Assembly (NCBI GenBank): GCA_025934615.1 | Contig: JAICXS010000072.1 | Coordinates: 1-7,825, forward strand | Origin: Nitrospiraceae bacterium | GTDB taxonomy: Bacteria > Nitrospirota > Nitrospiria > Nitrospirales > Nitrospiraceae | Length of the DNA stretch: 7,825 bases | Reading direction: 5' to 3' | In this document: positions 1-4,949 of the stretch, piece by piece | Position numbering within the stretch: position 1 is the stretch's first letter | Layout of the letters: the number at the start of each line of letters is the position of its first letter | Made by a program: the position numbers and the translations under genes | The notes under the pieces: generated by a model | The model's database searches: none | What the model saw: only the letters and a program-made list of their open reading frames with translations | What the model was told of the DNA's origin: nothing

Positions 1-480
1 GTGCTCTACGCTGGTCTCATGATCGTACGCGGCAAACCGTACGTCTTGGAATTCAATGCGCGTTTTGGGGATCCCGAAACGCAGGTCGTATTGCCGCTTC
101 TTCAGACAGATCTTCTTGATGTATTCGAAGCGGTGGTGGAGCACCGACTCGATCAATTAGCAGTGAAGTGGCATGCGCAGAGTGCAGTCTGCGTGGTCAT
201 GACGTCGAAGGGTTATCCGGGACGGTATGAATCCGGAAGCACTATTCAGGCGCTTAATACTCCCACACCGGAGGCCCTGGTCTTTCATGCCGGCACCAAA
301 CATCAGGATGGGAAGATTGTGACCGCAGGCGGTCGCGTGCTGAGCATAACTGGGATCGGGCCTGATTTGGCGACGGCCCGAGAACGGGCTTATGATACTG
401 TGAACAAAATCCGTTTTGACGGCTGTCACTTCAGAACCGATATCGCCTATCGAGCTTTAATGACGCATCCGATGCGATGA
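1..480 (+). CDS. purD: phosphoribosylamine--glycine ligase (GAR synthetase), C-terminal part
   Basis: GAR synthetase joins glycine to 5-phosphoribosylamine using ATP, the second step of cytosolic purine synthesis. The reading frame is open at the window edge, so the first GTG is an internal valine codon and not a start; the N-terminal half or more is missing. About 159 residues remain. They begin with the ATP-grasp strand VLYAGLMIV, followed by LEFNARFGDPETQ (residues 16-28 of the fragment), whose Glu and Asn are the metal and phosphate ligands of this family. Next comes the C-terminal domain, with KGYPGRY near 70, VFHAGTK near 94, and GGRVLSITG near 111. The ending DGCHFRTDIAYRAL is the usual PurD C-terminus, so the gene is complete at this end and stops with TGA at 478-480. 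The next gene starts 27 bases later on the same strand and may be cotranscribed. Confidence 0.96.
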   Translation: MLYAGLMIVRGKPYVLEFNARFGDPETQVVLPLLQTDLLDVFEAVVEHRLDQLAVKWHAQSAVCVVMTSKGYPGRYESGSTIQALNTPTPEALVFHAGTKHQDGKIVTAGGRVLSITGIGPDLATARERAYDTVNKIRFDGCHFRTDIAYRALMTHPMR

Positions 481-507
481 GCAGCTTGGGTCCCCTTTGG
501 AACATCG

Positions 508-1164
508 ATGAGCAGACGGCTTGCGCTTGCGGCTGAACCAACCGCCGACGTGTTGGAGGCAGCCAATCGTCTTCTTTGCCAAAGCGGGGTACTCGCGATG
601 CCTACGGAGAGTTATTATGCGCTAGGCGCTCGCGCGCACGACGCAGCGGCGGTCCGCCGAGTCTGTACGATCAAGGGGCGAAGGGAAGATAAGCCCGTTC
701 TGGTCCTCATCAGCGATTGCACGCAGTTGACTTCATTGGCGACGGACATCCCACGTGCGGCGCAAATTCTTATGGACCGATTCTGGCCGGGGCCATTAAC
801 GCTGGTCTTTCGAGCGGCTGTGGATCTTCCACAGGAATTGACTCGAGGAACCGGGACCATCGGCATTCGACAACCGGCGCGCCCGGATCTTCTTCACCTT
901 CTCCATCATGTCGGCCCGCTAACCGGAACTAGCGCGAATCGGACGGGTCACTTGCCGATGCGAACGGCGGAGCAGGTGTTGTTCGAGCTAGGAGAAGATG
1001 TGGATCTCGTTCTCGATGGCGGGGAAACAAAGGGCGGATTACCATCCACTCTTATCGATATCACCGGCACCGTTCGTCTATTGCGCGAAGGCCCAATAGA
1101 CGGACAAGCTATTCGGGCAGTGCTCAAGGAGTCAGGTATACTTATGCCTGACCAACCACTCTGA
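508..1164 (+). CDS. tsaC: L-threonylcarbamoyladenylate synthase, YrdC/Sua5/TsaC family
   Basis: This family makes threonylcarbamoyl-AMP from threonine, bicarbonate and ATP, the first step of the t6A37 modification of ANN-decoding tRNAs. The 218-residue protein is a single YrdC domain: PTESYYALG at 32-40 (family form PTETxYGLG), the basic ATP/substrate loop KGRREDKP at 56-63, FWPGPLT at 92-98, TSAN at 141-144 and PSTLIDI at 179-185. It lacks the extra C-terminal domain of full Sua5 (about 340 residues), so it is the short TsaC type. The ATG at 508 is the only good start: the frame runs back through nine sense codons to the purD stop with no other ATG or GTG. No clear Shine-Dalgarno sequence precedes it, so translation may depend on readthrough from purD. 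A YciO-like paralogue without t6A activity cannot be excluded from sequence alone. The start of the downstream lipoprotein gene lies 23 bases past the stop. Confidence 0.9.
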   Translation: MSRRLALAAEPTADVLEAANRLLCQSGVLAMPTESYYALGARAHDAAAVRRVCTIKGRREDKPVLVLISDCTQLTSLATDIPRAAQILMDRFWPGPLTLVFRAAVDLPQELTRGTGTIGIRQPARPDLLHLLHHVGPLTGTSANRTGHLPMRTAEQVLFELGEDVDLVLDGGETKGGLPSTLIDITGTVRLLREGPIDGQAIRAVLKESGILMPDQPL

Positions 1165-1175
1165 CGGTTCATTTC

Positions 1176-1181
1176 AGGAGG
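1176..1181 (+). promoter_or_regulatory. strong ribosome binding site of the small lipoprotein gene
   Basis: AGGAGG lies 6 bases before the ATG at 1188. This fixes the start of the signal peptide and indicates efficient translation, in contrast to the upstream tsaC gene, which has no visible Shine-Dalgarno sequence. Confidence 0.85.
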
Positions 1182-1187
1182 TACAGG

Positions 1188-1595
1188 ATGCAAGTACGGA
1201 TGGCAAGAATGGTGTACGGATTGGGCGCGCTCATGATGATGAGCATGGCTGTGAGTGGGTGCGATTATTGGCCGCCGGCACTCCAGGCACAGATCGAACA
1301 ATTGCAGCAAGAAGCGCAGGTCGCTACGGCTGAGCGTGCAAAAATGGTCGCGCAGTTAAACGAGTCGAACGCGGCCAAGCAAGAGTTGCAGGCACGCGTG
1401 GACGACCTCACACGCTCCAACCGTGAATTGACCGGAAGAATGTCGGGATTAGAACAAACCTTGATGGCTGAACGAGAAAAGACGAGTCGGTTGGCGAAAG
1501 CGGCCTCCAAGCCGGTATCGGCAAAATCAATGGCCAAGCCGGCGGTAAAAAAGACCGTGAAGAAAAGCCCTGCCCCTAAGAAGCGGGCGGCCTAG
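1188..1595 (+). CDS. small predicted lipoprotein with coiled coil and Lys/Ala-rich tail
   Basis: I do not recognise a named family. The 135-residue product starts with a lipoprotein signal peptide: basic MQVRMARM, a hydrophobic stretch of about 14 residues, and the lipobox VSGC with the acylated cysteine at 25. Residues about 32-103 are rich in Gln, Glu, Ala, Leu, Arg and Asn with heptad-like spacing, which predicts a long alpha-helical coiled coil. Residues about 104-135 are a low-complexity tail of Lys, Ala, Pro and Ser (for example KKTVKKSPAPKKRAA), strongly basic. A helical, membrane-anchored periplasmic protein with a positively charged end could bind peptidoglycan, lipopolysaccharide or another envelope polymer, much as Lpp-like proteins do, but that is inference. 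Asp at the position after the lipobox cysteine would favour inner-membrane retention under E. coli Lol rules, which may not hold here. It converges on the fmdB-type gene, with 19 bases between the stops. Confidence 0.85.
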   Translation: MQVRMARMVYGLGALMMMSMAVSGCDYWPPALQAQIEQLQQEAQVATAERAKMVAQLNESNAAKQELQARVDDLTRSNRELTGRMSGLEQTLMAEREKTSRLAKAASKPVSAKSMAKPAVKKTVKKSPAPKKRAA

Positions 1596-1622
1596 CATTG
1601 GGGTAAAACGAGCCTTAGGCCG
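1588..1622. terminator. possible weak bidirectional terminator between convergent genes
   Basis: CGGCCTA at 1588-1594 and TAGGCCG at 1616-1622 are perfect inverted repeats around a 21-base loop. The two arms carry the stop codons of the convergent lipoprotein gene (TAG, 1593-1595) and fmdB-type gene (TAA, 1617-1615). Neither strand has a clear U-run after the stem and the loop is long, so a true intrinsic terminator is uncertain. Confidence 0.3.
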
Positions 1623-2010
1623 ATGATGGTGTTGAGCTCGCAGGAGCCGTCGTCGTAGAAGAAACTTTGGAGCCGGCCTCTCCACTGCCGGTCGCGGGAG
1701 ATGCCGTGGTGCTGGCGGAAGGTGAAGCGGGTTCGCTCTTCGACGTGGTCGGTTGAGTTTTTGGGTCCGATGTGTCGTTGGCTGACTTGCTGGCCGACTC
1801 AGTTGAACTGGCTTGGTCGGGAGCCTTCATTTTGTCGGAATAATCGGTCACGTACCACCCGCTGCCCTTAAACATGATGGCCGGGGCAGAAATAATTTTT
1901 CTGACCGCTTGCCCGCATCGGACGCAACTTAAAATCGGATCATCGGAAAATTTTTGCTTGACTTCAAACTGATGCTGACAGCTTTGACACAGATATTCAT
2001 AAATGGGCAC
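1615..2010 (-). CDS. FmdB-family zinc-ribbon protein with long Ser/Thr-rich tail
   Basis: The first about 57 residues match the FmdB/CxxC_CxxC_SSSS family: MPIYEYLCQSC at the N-terminus, a four-cysteine zinc ribbon with C8, C11, C29 and C32, then KIISAPAIMFKGSGWYVTDY, a hallmark of the family. The family name comes from a putative regulator of methylotroph formamidase, but the function of most members is unknown, so no specific role is assigned. The rest, about residues 60-131, is low complexity and dominated by Ser, Thr, Ala and Pro, probably unstructured; the total of 131 residues is longer than the minimal form of about 70-110. The start is GTG at 2010-2008, supported by GGAGG six bases upstream. 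It lies 109 bases downstream of the aminotransferase gene on the same strand and may be partly cotranscribed with it or use the promoter-like site at 2076-2103. Confidence 0.88.
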   Translation of the reverse strand: MPIYEYLCQSCQHQFEVKQKFSDDPILSCVRCGQAVRKIISAPAIMFKGSGWYVTDYSDKMKAPDQASSTESASKSANDTSDPKTQPTTSKSEPASPSASTTASPATGSGEAGSKVSSTTTAPASSTPSSA

Positions 2011-2015
2011 TCTAG

Positions 2016-2021
2016 TCCTCC
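2016..2021 (-). promoter_or_regulatory. ribosome binding site deciding the GTG start of the FmdB-type gene
   Basis: On the - strand GAGGAGG is followed by ACTAGA and then GTG. The conserved first residues PIYEY immediately follow, so the GTG at 2010 is the true start. Confidence 0.8.
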
Positions 2022-2075
2022 TCGCCGCACGACTATTCCACGTGTAGGGCAGGCTACGCTATCGGCTGTAGTACA

Positions 2076-2103
2076 TGTGTAATGCTCTTTTGTACAATGT
2101 CAA
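2076..2103 (-). promoter_or_regulatory. possible sigma70-type promoter for the FmdB-type gene
   Basis: On the - strand a perfect -35 box TTGACA (2103-2098) is followed after 16 bases by TACACA (2081-2076), a weak -10. It sits in the 109-base gap between the aminotransferase stop and the FmdB-type start, pointing at the latter. The weak -10 keeps confidence low. Confidence 0.4.
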
Positions 2104-2119
2104 GGCCCAGAACTCATAC

Positions 2120-3313
2120 CTAATCAAGCTTAGTCAGCGCAGTCTCCATTCGCTCCCACCCACGCGCAATCGTCTCCATACTCGTCGCATACGACAGCCG
2201 AATATGGGAGGCGCTTCCAAACGGCTCGCCGGGGACAACCGCCACTTTCGCGTCTTGAAGGAGATAGCCGGCTAGATCGGCCGCTGTCTGAATCTTGCCT
2301 CCGGCATGTGCCCGATTGAAAAGCCCTGAGACATTTGGAAAGGCATAGAATGCTCCGGTCGGCATGGGGCACGAAACGCCCGGCATGGCGTTGAGCCGAC
2401 CAACCATATATCGGCGGCGGCGATCGAACTCTTTCACCATGTGCTGAGTGAACGCGTCGCCATCACGGAGCGCTACGACAGCCGCCTTCTGCGAAATCGA
2501 AGTCGGATTCGAGGTGCTTTGACTTTGTATGTTCGCCATCGCGGCGATGAGCGCTTTTGGGCCCGCGGCGTACCCAATTCGCCATCCCGTCATCGCATAA
2601 GCTTTCGAGACACCGTTCACAATGACTGTGCGAGCAGCGATGTCAGGCCCCAATGTCGCAATGCTGATATGACGAATGCCGTCATAAATGATTTTCTCGT
2701 AGATCTCGTCTGAAATAATCACCAAGTCATGGCGCTCTGCGATGTCGGCAATCTCCTGAAGGCACTCGCGCGTATAGGTCGCCCCGGTGGGATTGCACGG
2801 GCTGTTGATGATGATCGCCTTTGTTCTAGGCGTGATTTTCGCTTCTAAATCACGGCGCCTTACAACATAACCCTCGGCTTCGTGTGTATCCAAGAGCACG
2901 GGGGTCGCGTCATTGAGCAGGATTTGATCCGGATAAGAGACCCAGAACGGTGACGGTATAATGACCTCATCACCGTGCTCGAACAAGGCCTCAGCGATGT
3001 TGTACAGCGTATGTTTGGCGCCACAGGAAATAAGGATCTGCGCTTTGTCGTAGCGCAAGCCCTGCTCCGTTTCAAGCTTCGTGACCACCGCCAATTTCAG
3101 TTCATCGATGCCGGATGCCGGCGTATATTTCGTGAACCCGTTCTTGATAGCAGTGTGCGCGGCATCTTTGACGAGATCCGGCGTATCGAAGTCAGGCTCA
3201 CCGGAGGCGAAGTCGATCACATCGAGACCTTGGGCCGCCATGGCTTTGGCCGTTGCGGTAATACTCAGAGTCGGGGAGGGAACGATGCGTCCTGCGCGTG
3301 CTGCTAGTTTCAT
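2120..3313 (-). CDS. aspC: pyridoxal-phosphate aminotransferase, class I subgroup Ib (aspartate aminotransferase type)
   Basis: The 397-residue protein is a complete fold-type I aminotransferase of the bacterial Ib (I-gamma) group, which transfers amino groups between aspartate and 2-oxoglutarate in the cytosol; some members also act on prephenate. Visible motifs are FASGEPDFDTP at 35-45 (substrate-side lid), TKYTPASGI near 61, SPCNPTG at 171-177 (Asn174 contacts PLP), SDEIYEKI at 201-208 (Asp202 and Tyr205 bind the PLP ring), SKAYAMTGWRIG at 236-247 with the Schiff-base Lys237, QSQSTSNP at 263-270, and IRLSYA with Arg372, the expected carboxylate-binding arginine. Its ATG (3313-3311) overlaps the TGA of coaD in an ATGA, and GGAG lies nine bases upstream, so translation is probably coupled to coaD. 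Alternative specificities (prephenate, aromatic or alanine aminotransferase) cannot be ruled out from sequence. Confidence 0.93.
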   Translation of the reverse strand: MKLAARAGRIVPSPTLSITATAKAMAAQGLDVIDFASGEPDFDTPDLVKDAAHTAIKNGFTKYTPASGIDELKLAVVTKLETEQGLRYDKAQILISCGAKHTLYNIAEALFEHGDEVIIPSPFWVSYPDQILLNDATPVLLDTHEAEGYVVRRRDLEAKITPRTKAIIINSPCNPTGATYTRECLQEIADIAERHDLVIISDEIYEKIIYDGIRHISIATLGPDIAARTVIVNGVSKAYAMTGWRIGYAAGPKALIAAMANIQSQSTSNPTSISQKAAVVALRDGDAFTQHMVKEFDRRRRYMVGRLNAMPGVSCPMPTGAFYAFPNVSGLFNRAHAGGKIQTAADLAGYLLQDAKVAVVPGEPFGSASHIRLSYATSMETIARGWERMETALTKLD

Positions 3314-3798
3314 GGTGTGTGTCTCCGAAAGCGATCCCGAAGACGCGCCGCGACTTCAGGATGGACGAAGTCGTTGAGCGCTCCGCCCAAGCTCGCCACT
3401 TCCTTGATAATGCTGGACGTCAGGTATGAATATTCTTCACTCGGCATAAAGAACACAGTTTCAAAACCCTGATCCAGCTTTCGATTGATTAAGGCCATCT
3501 GGAGTTCATACTCGAAATCTGAAATCGCCCGCAGTCCTCGGATAACGGCTCGTGCACCGCGTTGCCGGACATAATCGACTAAGAGACCGCTAAACGGCTC
3601 GACTTCCACGTTGGACACGTTTTTCGTCGCCAGTTTCACCATTTCCACTCGGTCGGCCAAATCGAAGAGGGGATGCTTGCTGGGATTGAGGGCAATGGCC
3701 ACGATGACCTTATCGAATACCCGCAAGCTGCGCGTAATCAGATCCGTATGGCCATTCGTAATTGGATCGAAGGTTCCCGGATAGACCCCGATCTTCAT
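3310..3798 (-). CDS. coaD: phosphopantetheine adenylyltransferase
   Basis: CoaD transfers AMP from ATP to 4'-phosphopantetheine, giving dephospho-CoA in the penultimate step of coenzyme A synthesis. The 162-residue length is normal for this hexameric nucleotidyltransferase. The N-terminal signature YPGTFDPITNGH (6-17) carries the catalytic Thr9 and His17. Lys41 in NPSKHPLF, the RGLR block at 87-90, and the C-terminal SSIIKE (128-133), equivalent to the family ISSTxxKE motif, are all present. Nothing appears mutated. The start ATG (3798-3796) overlaps the rsmD stop in an ATGA, and AAAAGG lies about ten bases upstream. The stop in turn overlaps the aminotransferase start. This places coaD as the middle gene of a coupled rsmD-coaD-aspC unit; rsmD next to coaD is a widespread bacterial arrangement. 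Confidence 0.97.
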   Translation of the reverse strand: MKIGVYPGTFDPITNGHTDLITRSLRVFDKVIVAIALNPSKHPLFDLADRVEMVKLATKNVSNVEVEPFSGLLVDYVRQRGARAVIRGLRAISDFEYELQMALINRKLDQGFETVFFMPSEEYSYLTSSIIKEVASLGGALNDFVHPEVAARLRDRFRRHTP

Positions 3799-4367
3799 GA
3801 GCGCGATACCTTTTCATCGGCGAGCCGGAACAGAGAGAGAGAGGTATCCCCGTATCGATATTGGCGGACTCGGTTCAATGGACCAACCTGTGGCGGGATC
3901 TGGTGTTTGGTGGGGTGCTCGAGAATCACGACCGTGTGCGGCAGGATCATAGCACTCTGTCCTAGCAATGGCAACAGCGTGCTGGTGCTGTCATTTCGGT
4001 ACGGCGGGTCAGCGAAGATGATATCAAATGTTAACCGGTTGCGTGCCGCATGTTGGAGAAACGTATGCGACTCACCGGGATAGACCTGAGTATTTTCTAA
4101 GAGCCGGCACTGATCGAGATTGGTCTTCAAAAGCCTTAACGATGCGGCATGAGACTCCACAAACATGACGTGAGCAGCCCCTCGGCTCAGCGCTTCAATT
4201 CCGATAGCGCCGGTCCCGGCAAATAAATCGAGCACGGTCGCACCACTGATTCGGTCTCCGAGAATGGAGAAGAGCGCTTCTTTGACGCGACCCGAGGTAG
4301 GCCGGACATCGTTTGTTGTAGGGGACAGCAGACGGCGTCCCTTATGTGATCCCGCAATGATGCGCAT
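3795..4367 (-). CDS. rsmD: 16S rRNA (guanine(966)-N(2))-methyltransferase
   Basis: RsmD methylates N2 of G966 (E. coli numbering) of 16S rRNA in the assembling small subunit, using S-adenosylmethionine. The 190-residue protein opens with MRIIAGSHKGRRL, the typical family start, and has RPTSGRVKEALFSIL at 22-36. The SAM-binding glycine loop VLDLFAGTGAIGIEALSRGA is at 45-64, the acidic ribose-binding residue is in VES at 70-72, and the catalytic DPPY of N2/N6 methyltransferases is at 120-123. The conserved N-terminus supports the ATG at 4367-4365 even though no clear Shine-Dalgarno sequence precedes it, and the promoter predicted at 4392-4421 leaves only a short leader. It is the first gene of the three-gene - strand unit. 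Its stop overlaps the coaD start. Confidence 0.95.
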   Translation of the reverse strand: MRIIAGSHKGRRLLSPTTNDVRPTSGRVKEALFSILGDRISGATVLDLFAGTGAIGIEALSRGAAHVMFVESHAASLRLLKTNLDQCRLLENTQVYPGESHTFLQHAARNRLTFDIIFADPPYRNDSTSTLLPLLGQSAMILPHTVVILEHPTKHQIPPQVGPLNRVRQYRYGDTSLSLFRLADEKVSRS

Positions 4368-4391
4368 CAGCGTGCCGTAATAGGTCGGCAG

Positions 4392-4421
4392 ACTGTACCA
4401 CGCGATTTTTTAGGGGGTCAA
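4392..4421 (-). promoter_or_regulatory. sigma70-type promoter of the rsmD-coaD-aspC operon
   Basis: On the - strand TTGACC (4421-4416) and TACAGT (4397-4392) are separated by 18 bases that include an A-rich stretch. Transcription would begin near 4385, giving a leader of about 17 bases before the rsmD ATG. Such a short leader fits the missing Shine-Dalgarno sequence. It lies back to back with the + strand promoter-like site at 4451-4480. Confidence 0.6.
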
Positions 4422-4450
4422 GGTTCAGCTGAAGCGCCGATGGAAGTATT

Positions 4451-4480
4451 TTGACGCGTTGGCAGGTGGTTGGGTATACT
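4451..4480 (+). promoter_or_regulatory. sigma70-type promoter, + strand, target unclear
   Basis: TTGACG (4451-4456) and TATACT (4475-4480) each match the sigma70 consensus at five of six positions, with an 18-base spacer. The start would be near 4487, just before two strong hairpins. No + strand gene begins within the next about 460 bases; the nearest is radC at 4950. It could drive a short structured RNA, a long leader for radC, or be a chance match. Confidence 0.5.
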
Positions 4481-4489
4481 ACGCATCAA

Positions 4490-4561
4490 ACCTTATCCGG
4501 TCCCTTCCGGAGAAGGTCTGTCCGCTCGCCGCGAACTGCTCGACGAAGCGACGGCGAGCGG
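4490..4561 (+). ncRNA. two-hairpin element, candidate small RNA or 3' UTR structure
   Basis: The first hairpin pairs 4490-4500 with 4507-4517: ACCTT with AAGGT and TCCGG with CCGGA, interrupted by one A/G mismatch, around a six-base loop. The second pairs CCGCTCGCCG (4522-4531) perfectly with CGGCGAGCGG (4552-4561) around a 20-base loop. Read on the + strand they begin about three bases after the start predicted from the promoter at 4451-4480, which would suit a small RNA. Read on the - strand the GC-rich stem follows the zinc-ribbon stop by ten bases and could end that transcript or protect its 3' end, although no U-run follows it. The pairing is seen directly; the role and strand are inference. 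Confidence 0.35.
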
Positions 4562-4571
4562 GGTCGATAGC

Positions 4572-4745
4572 TCAATGGGCGGTGACGGGCTCGATCTCGG
4601 GTTTCAACGCACTCCGTTGCTGATTTACAGAGATAGTGTGATCCAGAATGGCGCCGCAGTTAATGCACTTCCACGCATGGAAGACCAGGAAGAAGTCTGA
4701 AAAACGTTCCAGCGTCATCAGCCCTTTGCATCGTAGACATTTCAT
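4572..4745 (-). CDS. small 57-residue CxxC/CxxC zinc-ribbon protein
   Basis: Reading the - strand from ATG at 4745-4743 to TGA at 4574-4572 gives 57 codons starting MKCLRCKGLMTLERF. Cysteines 3, 6, 27 and 30 form two CxxC pairs (CLRC and CINC) 20 residues apart, a small zinc ribbon. Between them are aromatic and hydrophobic residues (FSDFFLVFHAWK). After the ribbon, GAILDHTI leads to a polar tail of about 18 residues. GAGGG lies 7 bases before the ATG. From memory, short proteins of this layout recur in several copies in Nitrospira genomes with no assigned function; binding to nucleic acid or protein is only a guess. The gene is transcribed away from radC and towards the rsmD operon, and is followed after ten bases by a GC-rich hairpin. 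An overlapping + strand frame over 4470-4700 has no such motifs and looks like a shadow. Confidence 0.75.
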   Translation of the reverse strand: MKCLRCKGLMTLERFSDFFLVFHAWKCINCGAILDHTISVNQQRSALKPEIEPVTAH

Positions 4746-4949
4746 GATTTGGCCCTCAGTTAAGGATCACTGCGTTGGAGAACAAAAATAGCAATTCTCA
4801 GGCCGAAAATTGCCCATACGTAATTTCAACATCTTACGAAATGGCTTACGCAAAACAGGGGTATTGAATGCCATCTAAATACCCAAAAACGTCACCTAGT
4901 GGCAATTCCGGTCACCTGAACATTAAGGACAACGGCCCGTGCGAAAAGG
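4746..4949. other. AT-richer spacer with short repeats between zinc-ribbon gene and radC
   Basis: The two flanking genes diverge, so this spacer should hold both promoters, but I see no convincing -35/-10 pair on either strand. It is visibly richer in A and T than its surroundings. It contains inverted repeats GAGAA/TTCTC (4778-4782 and 4795-4799) and GGGTATT/AATACCC (4859-4865 and 4878-4884, 12-base loop). It also has direct repeats CTTACG (4833-4838 and 4845-4850, 12 bases apart) and GTCACCT (4891-4897 and 4911-4917, 20 bases apart). No gene is evident. Confidence 0.6.
4891..4917. repeat. direct repeat GTCACCT, 20 bp period, upstream of radC
   Basis: Two identical 7-base copies start at 4891 and 4911. 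A period of 20 bp is close to two helical turns, so a dimeric regulator could contact both copies on one face. The stretch GGCAATTCCGGTCACCTGAA around the second copy also recalls the multiple terminal repeats of IS21-family elements; that likeness is from memory and unverified. Confidence 0.4.

Noticed and set aside
2075..3377. + strand frames opposite the aminotransferase and coaD
   Set aside because: They are composition-driven shadows of strongly conserved - strand genes and have no motifs.
4561..4590. tRNA-like string (GATAGCTCAATGGGC) resembling a tRNA D arm
   Set aside because: No matching acceptor stem, anticodon arm or TTC arm could be found around it, and it overlaps the 3' end of the zinc-ribbon gene.
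4470..4700. 76-codon + strand frame between rsmD and radC
   Set aside because: It has no recognisable motif or ribosome site, starts inside the promoter-like sequence, and covers the - strand zinc-ribbon gene, which has four well-placed cysteines and a ribosome site.
4859..4884. GGGTATT/AATACCC hairpin as an intrinsic terminator
   Set aside because: The stem is short and AT-containing, is followed by A-runs on the + strand and only a weak T-run on the - strand, and lies upstream of both flanking genes rather than after one.
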